Program-made: the position numbers and the translations under genes | Notes under the pieces: generated by a model | What the model was told of the DNA's origin: nothing | Databases searched by the model: none | What the model saw: the letters and a program-made list of their open reading frames with translations, nothing else | Part shown: positions 29,759 to 37,776 of the stretch, piece by piece | Layout of the letters: each line of letters opens with the position of its first letter | Position numbering within the stretch: position 1 is the first letter of the stretch | Source of the DNA: Bacteroidota bacterium | GTDB taxonomy: Bacteria > Bacteroidota > Ignavibacteria > Ignavibacteriales > Melioribacteraceae | Length of the DNA: 64,000 nucleotides | NCBI GenBank assembly: GCA_018829205.1 | Contig: JAHJUE010000006.1 | Coordinates: forward strand, 248,001 to 312,000 | Direction: 5' to 3'

Positions 29759-31945
29759 ATGAAATCATTACGAATTAAAAATATTCTTTTTCCTATTGTA
29801 TTTTCTTTTGCATTCATATCATGCGGTGAGCCGATTAAAAACCGTTCAGTTATTTCACTAAACGGAACCTGGGAAATTACCGAATCAGTTGATACACTTC
29901 TTCCCAATACTTATGGAAGTAAAATAGAAGTGCCGGGTTTAGTGAATATGGCAGAGCCTCAATTCGACAGTACAGGCACACCGAACAGCAAAAGGAAATA
30001 TTTTTGGTATAGGAAATATGTTGAAACAAATTACGATAAAAATGAATTCACCTATCTTAAAATACACAAAGCAAAATTTGGACAAGCAGTTTATGTTAAC
30101 GGCAGCTTTGTCGGGGAATATAACTACTGTTTCACACCGTCATTTTTTGAAATTGGAAAATATTTAATCTCCGGTTCGTCAAATGAAATTGTGATTAGAA
30201 TCGGCGCTTCTTATAAAGCTCTCCCCGATACAATTCCATTCGGCTATGATGTAGAAAAATCAATTTATTATCCGGGCATTTATGATAATGTAGAAATCTT
30301 CAGCGGAAGTTATCCTTATATAAAAAACGTGCAGATTGTGCCCGACATTAATAGAAGTAAAATAAAATCAATTGTATACCTTGAAAATGGTATTTACGAA
30401 AACAATTCAGAACTAAATTATATAATTAAAGAAAAGAAAAGCGGTGAAAATATTGCGCAAGGATCAATTCCCGGAAATCAATTATCTCCTAATCAAAAAG
30501 ATACAGTTACTTTTGAAGCTCAAATACCGGGATGTAAATTGTGGTCGCCGGAAGAACCATTCCTTTATGAACTAATAGTTAACTCAAACGGCGATACAAA
30601 AAAATCTGTTTTTGGAATGCGGGAATTTACATTTGATCCACAAACTAAATTAGCAATGCTAAACGGGAAACCTTATTATTTGCGCGGGACAAACATAGCG
30701 CTTCACAGATTTTTTGAAGACTCACAACGCGGTAATCTTCCGTGGGATAAGAGCTGGGTTGACAAAGTACACTATGAATTCAAAGATATGCATTGGAACA
30801 CTTACCGCTTTCATGTTGGATTCGCGCCTGAACAATGGTACGAAGCATCGGATGAAATAGGTTTTCTTGTGCAGGACGAATACGCTATATGGGGGATTTG
30901 GTCTGACAGCGAAAAGAAAAGACACAAAGCTTCTGTAATAGCAAAAGAATATGAAGCATGGATAGAGGAAAGATGGAATCATCCTTCGGTTGTAATTTGG
31001 GACGCTCAGAATGAAACTGTTTCAAAAGAAACCGGGAAAGCAATCGGCATGGTCAGGCATCTTGATTTATCGAATAGGCCTTGGGAAAACGGCTATTCGG
31101 CTCCGGAAAATATAAATGATGTTATAGAATCGCATCCGTATATGTTTGTAAAAGAAAATCAAAACACCTTTGCAATTCAGCCTCCCTGGCGTTTTGATTC
31201 ATCAAAAGTAAAAGAAGCATTACCTGAAGGCGGTTGGCTTAAAAACGAATTAAGTATTTCACCTGAGCTTTTTAACGACGCAAATGATAAAGATCCTTCT
31301 CCTAATGGGAAAGATTACCCCAATCCGTATTTAATTAATGAATATGGATGGATCTGGCTTTACAGAAATGGAGACCCGGCCTGGGTAGCCGAAGAAGTTT
31401 GGAAATATTATCCCCAATTTAATACGCCGGAAAAAAGATTCGAGTGGAGAGCAAGAGTAATAGCCGCAAAAACCGAATACTGGCGAAGCAGGAGAGATAT
31501 TTCCGGAGTACTTCATTTTTGCTCAATAACCTGCGACAGACCATTTGGTATTCGCAGTCAAGTTTCTGATGATTTACTGAATGTAAAAGATTTTGAGTTA
31601 CAGCCGGCATTTAAGAAATATGTAAAACCGGCCTTTGCTCCTATCGGAATTATGATAAAAAAATGGGATGCAAAATTTAAGCGCGGAGAAAAAATTAAAG
31701 TACCTATAGTTCTTTATAATGATCTTTATAAAAATTGGGAGGGAAAAGTTACTTTAAAAATAATTTCCGGGGGAAATATAATTACTTCCAAAACTAAAAG
31801 TGCAAAAGTAGAAAGTCTTAAATCTTGCGAAATAGTTTTTAATGAAACTATTCCAAATAAATTGGGTAATTATGAAATGATCGCTGAATTTATATTAAAC
31901 AACGAAACTGTATTCAGCAGCAGGTTATTTGAAGTTACAAAGTAA
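29759..31945 (+). CDS. GH2-family glycosidase lipoprotein (beta-galactosidase/glucuronidase type)
   Basis: A 728-residue secreted lipoprotein with lipobox FISC (Cys22). The order of domains is that of GH2: a sugar-binding jelly roll (30-185), an immunoglobulin-like domain (190-290) and a TIM barrel (295-610), with a further beta domain at the C-terminus. The barrel carries the acid/base Glu419 in WDAQNET and the nucleophile Glu528 in LINEYGWIW. Members remove terminal beta-galactose, beta-glucuronic acid, beta-mannose or similar units, and the exact sugar cannot be told. It is the only plus-strand gene beside the pectin cluster and is flanked by related palindromic repeats. A tRNA 3' remnant separates it from the cluster, so it may not belong to the same unit. 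It is probably active. Confidence 0.9.
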   Translation: MKSLRIKNILFPIVFSFAFISCGEPIKNRSVISLNGTWEITESVDTLLPNTYGSKIEVPGLVNMAEPQFDSTGTPNSKRKYFWYRKYVETNYDKNEFTYLKIHKAKFGQAVYVNGSFVGEYNYCFTPSFFEIGKYLISGSSNEIVIRIGASYKALPDTIPFGYDVEKSIYYPGIYDNVEIFSGSYPYIKNVQIVPDINRSKIKSIVYLENGIYENNSELNYIIKEKKSGENIAQGSIPGNQLSPNQKDTVTFEAQIPGCKLWSPEEPFLYELIVNSNGDTKKSVFGMREFTFDPQTKLAMLNGKPYYLRGTNIALHRFFEDSQRGNLPWDKSWVDKVHYEFKDMHWNTYRFHVGFAPEQWYEASDEIGFLVQDEYAIWGIWSDSEKKRHKASVIAKEYEAWIEERWNHPSVVIWDAQNETVSKETGKAIGMVRHLDLSNRPWENGYSAPENINDVIESHPYMFVKENQNTFAIQPPWRFDSSKVKEALPEGGWLKNELSISPELFNDANDKDPSPNGKDYPNPYLINEYGWIWLYRNGDPAWVAEEVWKYYPQFNTPEKRFEWRARVIAAKTEYWRSRRDISGVLHFCSITCDRPFGIRSQVSDDLLNVKDFELQPAFKKYVKPAFAPIGIMIKKWDAKFKRGEKIKVPIVLYNDLYKNWEGKVTLKIISGGNIITSKTKSAKVESLKSCEIVFNETIPNKLGNYEMIAEFILNNETVFSSRLFEVTK

Positions 31946-31976
31946 ATATATTATCCAATCTTTAAAACTTTTTAGT

Positions 31977-31995
31977 TCTTCTAGACATCGGAGGT
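31977..31995. repeat. half-palindrome repeat, copy 3
   Basis: TCTTCTAGACATCGGAGGT differs at one base from 29480-29498. It lies just after the GH2 gene, so related repeats bracket that gene. Confidence 0.65.
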
Positions 31996-32023
31996 TTATT
32001 GCTGATTCATAATATTTAAAAAC

Positions 32024-32058
32024 AAAAAGTCCGAATGCATTATGTCTTCGGACTTTTT
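32024..32058. terminator. strong symmetrical hairpin terminator
   Basis: AAAAAGTCCGAA (32024-32035) and TTCGGACTTTTT (32047-32058) form a perfect 12-bp stem with an 11-base loop and A/T tracts on both sides. It can stop transcription of the GH2 gene (+). On the minus strand it lies eight bases after a tRNA-Ser 3' fragment, the usual place of a tRNA terminator. Confidence 0.85.
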
Positions 32059-32066
32059 AATACTTG

Positions 32067-32085
32067 CGGAGAGTCAGGGATTTGA
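32067..32085 (-). other. tRNA-Ser 3'-end remnant (possible attachment site)
   Basis: Read on the minus strand, this is TCAAATCCCTGACTCTCCG, followed by CA. It fits the 3' end of a tRNA exactly: most of the T loop (TCAAAT), T-stem strand CCCTG, acceptor strand ACTCTCC and discriminator G73. An ACTCTCC/GGAGAGT acceptor with G73 is characteristic of tRNA-Ser. The rest of the tRNA is absent upstream (32086-32160), and a strong terminator follows at normal distance. Displaced tRNA 3' ends of this length are typical right ends of integrated islands. No integrase gene is in the window. The alternative is a chance decayed tRNA. Confidence 0.6.
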
Positions 32086-32217
32086 TGCATACTTAATAAT
32101 GCTTTAATTATGCACTTTATTCACTACTTTTTGAAAAGTTGTGTCTATTTTGGTTCCAATATATTTTTTTAGACTGGATGAGTTGATATACTATTAAAAT
32201 AGGCGTTCTCTGTTAAA

Positions 32218-33543
32218 TTATTTCCCTGCCCCACAGCATTTTTTTAATTTTTTCCCGCTACCACAGGGACAAGGGTCATTTCTTCCTACATTAAAGTTAT
32301 TAAAACCATTATCTTTTTCATTGGCCCAAAGCATAACATTTGCGGGAGCAGATTTATTTTTCAATTCATTTGCCATAAACTTCATATAAGGGTCAATATG
32401 ATTGAAAAATTTCCTATATCCAGCACATAAATAATTAAGTCCTTTTTCACCGTCTGGTGTATTAATAAATCTATGCTTTGGACACTCACCGTTACAAGCA
32501 AATCTTACTTCACATTGAAGGCAATAGTTGGGAAGTGTATCTTCTTTATCATTTCCAAATTTTATTTGTTGTGATGAGCTTATAAGTTTTTCTAAATTCT
32601 CCTCTAAAATATTGCCGAGTTTATTTTCTGGATAAACATAATGATCGCATGAGAACAAATCGCCGTTATGCTCAATTGCCATAGCATCACCGCATGTTTT
32701 TCTAAACACGCATAAGCTCGGTTCTCTACCAAACCACGCCTCAAGTGTTACGTCGAACATTTGCACAAAATATTTCCCCACATCATTCCTAACCCATTCA
32801 TCAAATATTTTAATAAGAAAATTACCGTATGCCTCCGGCTTAACAGACCATTCAGTAACTTCAGCCTGCTCTTTATAGTCCGGAGATACAAGTGATAACC
32901 CATAAACATTTTGATTGTTTGATGATCTTTCAACAATTGGTATAAACTGCATAAATCCACTGCCTATCTCTTTCAGAAAACGATAAATTTCGAGCGGATG
33001 TTGTGAATTATGATCTTGAACTACGGTCAGCGTATTGAATTCAACATTATGTTTTTTAAGTATGTCCAATCCATTAATTACTTGATCGAATGTAGGTTTT
33101 TCTCCTTTGGTAACCCGGTATTTATCATGAAATTCTCGTGGACCGTCAATTGATAATCCGATTAAAAAATTATTCTTTGAAAAGAATTCGCCCCAACTAT
33201 CGTCAAGCAAAACACCGTTTGTTTGAAAAGCGTTTTCAATTCTTTTACCGTCAGCATATTTTTTTTGAAGACCAACAACCCTCTCAAAATATTCAACACC
33301 AAGCAGAGTCGGCTCTCCCCCCTGCCATGCAAAATTTACAATAGGTGTTTTATGTGCTTCAATTTTTTGTTTTATAAACGCTTCAAGTACTTTATCTGTC
33401 ATCCTAAAATTCGATTTAGGATAAAGATTTTCCTTTTCCAGGTAGAAACAATATTTACAATCAAGATTGCATAATGGTCCTATTGGTTTTGCCATTACAT
33501 GGAAACCATGCAAACCTTTATCTATTTGTAAAGCTTCCGCCAA
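32218..33543 (-). CDS. anaerobic sulfatase-maturating radical SAM enzyme with SEC-C tail
   Basis: A 441-residue cytoplasmic enzyme that turns the active-site Cys or Ser of sulfatases into formylglycine. The radical SAM cluster motif is C25-x3-C29-x2-C32 in LCNLDCKYCFY. The SPASM/auxiliary cluster Cys lie in CGDAMAIEHNGDLFSC and CLQCEVRFACNGECP. The C-terminal 25 residues, GRNDPCPCGSGKKLKKCC, are a SEC-C zinc motif not needed in classical maturases. The start is a TTG at 33543 with AAGGA in front; no suitable ATG precedes the cluster motif except Met17. It is the last gene of the minus-strand cluster and serves the two sulfatases encoded 8-11 kb upstream in the same run. Confidence 0.93.
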   Translation of the reverse strand: MAEALQIDKGLHGFHVMAKPIGPLCNLDCKYCFYLEKENLYPKSNFRMTDKVLEAFIKQKIEAHKTPIVNFAWQGGEPTLLGVEYFERVVGLQKKYADGKRIENAFQTNGVLLDDSWGEFFSKNNFLIGLSIDGPREFHDKYRVTKGEKPTFDQVINGLDILKKHNVEFNTLTVVQDHNSQHPLEIYRFLKEIGSGFMQFIPIVERSSNNQNVYGLSLVSPDYKEQAEVTEWSVKPEAYGNFLIKIFDEWVRNDVGKYFVQMFDVTLEAWFGREPSLCVFRKTCGDAMAIEHNGDLFSCDHYVYPENKLGNILEENLEKLISSSQQIKFGNDKEDTLPNYCLQCEVRFACNGECPKHRFINTPDGEKGLNYLCAGYRKFFNHIDPYMKFMANELKNKSAPANVMLWANEKDNGFNNFNVGRNDPCPCGSGKKLKKCCGAGK

Positions 33544-33609
33544 AATATTTCCTTTTATTCTATAATAGAATTTAATGATACAATTTTTGTTTCTATATAT
33601 AAACTAAAT

Positions 33610-34869
33610 TTATTCCTGTATAAGAATATAAACGTTCCCGTTTCCATCACCATCGGAATTAAATATTACGTTGTTAGTCCCAGCTATAAATGTATTATGA
33701 ACATCCCTACATTCGGGACCCGGGAAAGTTGCGCCATGATCAAATACTCTTTCTCCCACAATTTTATTCCCTTCAATTCTCCAAAATTTTAGACAAGGAT
33801 CAGCATGATTGCCTGTACCTACAAACAAAGAAGCATCATAATTAGCACTCATATCCGCGTCCCATTCTTTTTCGTACTCAAAATTCATTTTCTTATCAAG
33901 ATCATAAAATCCCAACCAGTATTTAGGGTTATCCCCTCTTTCCTTTTTTAGGTAACAAGCTTTTGATCCATCTGGGACCCAGAACGGATGTGAGACTCCC
34001 TCTTTTCTTCCCACGGCTTCAATAATTTTTTTTTCTTCTCTGTCTTTTAAAGACATGTAAAAAAACATTTTCGCATCTTCAATTTCTTTTCTAGCATAAA
34101 TTACACCTGGTTCTTTCCAAGCAGTGCTCAAATTAACATGACTTAGCTGCTGTCCCGGTCTTTCAATTTCTTCAACACCACTTCCGTCAACATTAATAAA
34201 AATCATTTTACTCGATTCAACATCCCCTTTTTCACCTTTTATTGCAGTGAGGGCAATTATTGAACCGTCAGCACTAGCAGTTAAAGAATTTCCTTTCTTG
34301 AAACCCTCCGGTAGTCTATAAAGAAAAGTATCTTCAAATGTTTTTAAATTAATTTTACGTAATGTAGCTTCAGGTTTGTAATAATAAATTACTTCGTTTG
34401 TTTTATTAGAACAAATATTACCATGCCCGTCATCTTTTATTTTTTCAGGGAAATCCGTAACCTGTGTTATTTCGCCAGTAGATAAATCACAGTAAAACAG
34501 ATTCCATGTACCAGTTCTGTTAGAAACAAATGCAACTACATTCATTTCCGGAAAATATGAATCTGTTGTAAGATAAAATTTTGAATCCTCTGCCGGACTT
34601 GTTGTTATCTGAATTACTTTAAAACCGTCTATAAGAGCCGGATGTTCTTTCCATTCAGCAGGATATTTCTTACCAATATATCCCTTAACATAATTTACAG
34701 GAGGATTCATTTCGAGTAATTCTTCCAATGTTTTCTTTCCACCATCGCCTTTTTTAGTTAACGATTTATCCGAGCAACTATATAAAGAACCAGCTAAAAG
34801 AAGAATGAATAGTAAAACTGCTAAACTATTCAATGTTTTCTTAACAAAGATTGCAATTATATTTTTCAT
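33610..34869 (-). CDS. PL22-like (oligogalacturonate lyase type) beta-propeller lipoprotein
   Basis: A 419-residue lipoprotein (lipobox LYSC near residue 32) with a WD/PD40-like seven-bladed propeller. VSHPFWVPDGSKACY corresponds to the THEFWIPDGS stretch of oligogalacturonate lyases, which carries the proposed base His, and MSANYDASLFVGTG to their MSNFDGSLMVGDG. The metal site looks altered: the second-motif His is absent, and the HPHP motif reads RDVHNTF, so only one His of the pair is kept. Family enzymes split unsaturated digalacturonate to monomers. Here the activity is an inference, and a binding role is possible. It lies within the pectin gene run, three bases after the next propeller gene. 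Confidence 0.7.
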   Translation of the reverse strand: MKNIIAIFVKKTLNSLAVLLFILLLAGSLYSCSDKSLTKKGDGGKKTLEELLEMNPPVNYVKGYIGKKYPAEWKEHPALIDGFKVIQITTSPAEDSKFYLTTDSYFPEMNVVAFVSNRTGTWNLFYCDLSTGEITQVTDFPEKIKDDGHGNICSNKTNEVIYYYKPEATLRKINLKTFEDTFLYRLPEGFKKGNSLTASADGSIIALTAIKGEKGDVESSKMIFINVDGSGVEEIERPGQQLSHVNLSTAWKEPGVIYARKEIEDAKMFFYMSLKDREEKKIIEAVGRKEGVSHPFWVPDGSKACYLKKERGDNPKYWLGFYDLDKKMNFEYEKEWDADMSANYDASLFVGTGNHADPCLKFWRIEGNKIVGERVFDHGATFPGPECRDVHNTFIAGTNNVIFNSDGDGNGNVYILIQE

Positions 34870-34872
34870 TAT

Positions 34873-36168
34873 CTATTTATCCTTATTCAATATTTTTATT
34901 TCAAATAACTGTCTTGTTCCGTCTTCTGTTATATTAGGTACTAGCAGTGCATCGCTTGTTCTGTTCCATCTGGGAGCAGGATCCACTCTAAGCTCTCCCT
35001 CGTTATTCTCCCAAGTATTCAATGGAGGCGTGTGTACGTAGGCCATATCGGAACGACGGAAAATTATATAGCGGCTTTGCGCAAGCTCATCGTTTTTCCA
35101 GCTAACTGCAAGCCATTTACCGTCGGGTGAAAGAGCGGTATCTCCACCGGTTTTTGGAAGTATTTCCGGATTACCTACCTTTCCTACAATCTTTTTTAAT
35201 GGAATGCTGTAAATAATTTGATCTTTTTTAGTACTGCCTATAATTTGATCATTTTCAATCCACTCAGGGTGTCCTCCATAATATTGATGAACTGTTAATT
35301 CTGTTCCATCGGGTTTAATAGTGCAAGGTGTGTTTACATTTTTTTCACGAGTTAAATAACCGGCTCTTACATAAAAATAAATTAGATCATCTTCGCGGTT
35401 CCACAAGGTGTGATTTATGAACAGCTCATATTTTGTTGCATCTTCATCATAAGGCTCAATTGCTTTAGCAAGTTGCTCGAATGATACCAACAGTTTCTTT
35501 TTTCCTGTATTAACATCAATAATAAAAACCCCGTCATTTGCCGGATGTAAAACTCCCGGTGCCCAGTCATAAGCTTCGGGATAACCGGTGACGGGACGAA
35601 GTCGGGCAATTCTGCCGTAATTTATTGCAAGAAATTTTCCTCCGTTTTGTGCAACCCCCGAATTGCCGACAGGGGTATCATCGTATTTATATTCTTTTAC
35701 TCTTTCTCTTTTTTCAATATCATAAAGCACTGCAAAAACTTTATTTGTTTCTGGATCTCTATCATTGAAAAAGAATTGTGTTTCCGGAGCTTCCGGGTTC
35801 CAGTAAAACATTGTCCCTTGCTGAAAATTCCACGCATGAGTTTTCTCGATTGGAATAATTTTATTGTCATTCTCAGTATCAATAAGAATTATTGTAGCCG
35901 CCTCGGTCGGCTTCGGCATATGATCTGTAAAATCAATCTCCATTGCTACAATATATTTTCCTGATTCATTCCACGGTATTGTTTTTACATGACCGATATA
36001 CCCGAAGAAATGGTTTTTCGGTCCTTTTGTTATCTGTTTTATTTCTACATCAAAATCCTGAGCATTTAATGGTAAAACAAAAAAGCATACCACCATACTC
36101 AGCATGAAAAAAGTTATCAAGTTTTCAATCCAAGTTTTTAACAAATTGTTTGTTTTATCATATCGCAT
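34873..36168 (-). CDS. PL22-like beta-propeller protein, metal site degenerate
   Basis: A 431-residue secreted protein. I start at the ATG at 36168 with AGGAG in front; an upstream ATG would add nine residues. The signal peptide ends at LNAQ (about residue 37). The propeller has AWNFQQGTMFYWNP, which matches GFQTGTNVQWG in the two Tat-type propellers of this locus, so they form one family. Of the His-bearing motifs of oligogalacturonate lyase only GGHPEW is kept. The second reads GDTALSPDG, and the HPHP motif reads VDPAPRW. Mn2+ binding as in known lyases therefore seems unlikely. It may be a carbohydrate-binding or remodelled enzyme. It overlaps closely with its neighbours in one transcript. 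Confidence 0.65.
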   Translation of the reverse strand: MRYDKTNNLLKTWIENLITFFMLSMVVCFFVLPLNAQDFDVEIKQITKGPKNHFFGYIGHVKTIPWNESGKYIVAMEIDFTDHMPKPTEAATIILIDTENDNKIIPIEKTHAWNFQQGTMFYWNPEAPETQFFFNDRDPETNKVFAVLYDIEKRERVKEYKYDDTPVGNSGVAQNGGKFLAINYGRIARLRPVTGYPEAYDWAPGVLHPANDGVFIIDVNTGKKKLLVSFEQLAKAIEPYDEDATKYELFINHTLWNREDDLIYFYVRAGYLTREKNVNTPCTIKPDGTELTVHQYYGGHPEWIENDQIIGSTKKDQIIYSIPLKKIVGKVGNPEILPKTGGDTALSPDGKWLAVSWKNDELAQSRYIIFRRSDMAYVHTPPLNTWENNEGELRVDPAPRWNRTSDALLVPNITEDGTRQLFEIKILNKDK

Positions 36169-36227
36169 AACAGCTCCTAAGAGAATAAAGAACATTCTGA
36201 TTAATGGTTAAAAAATATTGTTAAATT

Positions 36228-37556
36228 TTAGTCATACTTTGGGACAACTGGTTTACTTTGAATACCGGAGAATTCCTTAGCAACAATTTGGTATCCTTTT
36301 ATATTATCATCAATAATTTCAGAAAATGATGTAATCTCTATATCTAATGTTGTAGCCAGATCTAAATTACCGTCTTTATATTTCCTGAAAACCAAATAAC
36401 CTTCAATTTCTAATCCATTTGATTTTGACCACGATAATTCAACATTTCCATCAGACTTAATCATTTTTGCATTCTTAACTTGTTCCGGCAGCCGGACTAA
36501 GGAGACAAATACATGAGGATGTTTTATTCCGTACCTAGAAGAATTATAAATAACCTTTGTTGCATCGGGAGATAATTGCGGAAGAGGTAGACCGGTCGAG
36601 TTCTTTTCTCCACTTTCAGTAAGGTAATCTGATTGATATTTTACAATTTTACTAATCTCACCGGTTTCATAATCAACGACACAAATCCAACCTCCATAAG
36701 GATCATCTTTTTTTTCTTTTACATCTGTAACAATATATTTACCATCAATGGACCATCCGAGAGTGTGATTTTTCAGTTCCGGAAAATTCTTAACAATATC
36801 GCCTTCGGTATTTAAAATAAGCAAACTGCGTATCCCTTCTTTATTGTCTCCGTAAAAGCAAAAGTTTTCTCCGCCAGGCCGCCAGCTTGGGCTTGTGGAT
36901 TTACCCTGGTAAATCTGTGTTTTCTTTTTGGTGTTAATATTAACAAGCCAAGAAGTTTTAGGATCTTCAGAACGGTTTACGAAAATTGTTAGATCTGGAG
37001 ATTTTGTAAATCTTATTCTGTGCATTGGCACATCTATCGGTATTTTAATACTCTCATCTTTACTTATAGAATAAACTTCTAAAACAGATTCTTCCTTATC
37101 CTTCGCCCCAAGTAAAAGATGATCTCCATCCGGATGAGGAGGTGAAATTTCCGATATATAGTTTTCGGTTTTATATATTATTTCTGCATTACCAGAATTT
37201 ATATTAAAACTCCAGACATATGAGAAAAATTTATCACTTGTTAAGTAGTACAGAATCTCAGGACGCTTAAAATCCCATTCAACTTTACCTTTCGGTTTTC
37301 CTTTAATATTCAGTTTTTCCGGAGAGGAAGTTAAGCTTCTGCTTATATAGCAATTCCCCACTCTATCCCGGAATAAACCCATCGATCCATTAGCGTTATA
37401 AAACGGAACATCCATAAACTGATGATTTGCGAAATCCATTCCTTTAGATACCTGCCAGGTAGTACCCACGGTATCAACTTCTGCAAGTTGGCAATAGTAT
37501 TTATTCAAAATAGATGTAATCAGAAACAACAATACTAAGCGTACAAATGAATGCAT
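36228..37556 (-). CDS. PL22-like beta-propeller with C-terminal FN3, HxH lost
   Basis: A 442-residue secreted protein (signal peptide 1-22). Residues 25-360 form the propeller and about 365-440 a fibronectin-III-like domain (VELSWSKSNGLEIEGYLVFRKY is its core strand region). It is a close paralog of the next gene upstream (37777-39135), with long identical stretches even at DNA level. NHTLGWSIDG keeps one metal-type His, but the pair that reads HPHPQLSPD in the paralog is LPLPQLSPD here, so both His are changed to Leu. It has probably lost lyase activity or changed role. It sits in tandem with the paralog, 220 bases away. Confidence 0.7.
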   Translation of the reverse strand: MHSFVRLVLLFLITSILNKYYCQLAEVDTVGTTWQVSKGMDFANHQFMDVPFYNANGSMGLFRDRVGNCYISRSLTSSPEKLNIKGKPKGKVEWDFKRPEILYYLTSDKFFSYVWSFNINSGNAEIIYKTENYISEISPPHPDGDHLLLGAKDKEESVLEVYSISKDESIKIPIDVPMHRIRFTKSPDLTIFVNRSEDPKTSWLVNINTKKKTQIYQGKSTSPSWRPGGENFCFYGDNKEGIRSLLILNTEGDIVKNFPELKNHTLGWSIDGKYIVTDVKEKKDDPYGGWICVVDYETGEISKIVKYQSDYLTESGEKNSTGLPLPQLSPDATKVIYNSSRYGIKHPHVFVSLVRLPEQVKNAKMIKSDGNVELSWSKSNGLEIEGYLVFRKYKDGNLDLATTLDIEITSFSEIIDDNIKGYQIVAKEFSGIQSKPVVPKYD

Positions 37557-37776
37557 AAGTTTTATCCTTTTGTAAAATAAATTTCGAACAATCTCAAACT
37601 TAATATTCTGAATTAGTAGTTTTACTTTTTTTATAAATCTTCAGCTGATTGAGAAATTCATACAGTTGAAATTCACAGGATATATGGCATACCGATGCTG
37701 CAGTGCTATCCTTGTAAAATATCCTCGTCGGTAACTTCCACTGTTTTATGCATTATAGAATTTCTTAATATTTCAA

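Noticed and set aside
29759-31945. GH2 gene as the first gene of the pectin island
   Set aside because: It is on the opposite strand and lies outside the tRNA-Ser fragment and its terminator, so inclusion in the island is not supported even though it could cooperate.
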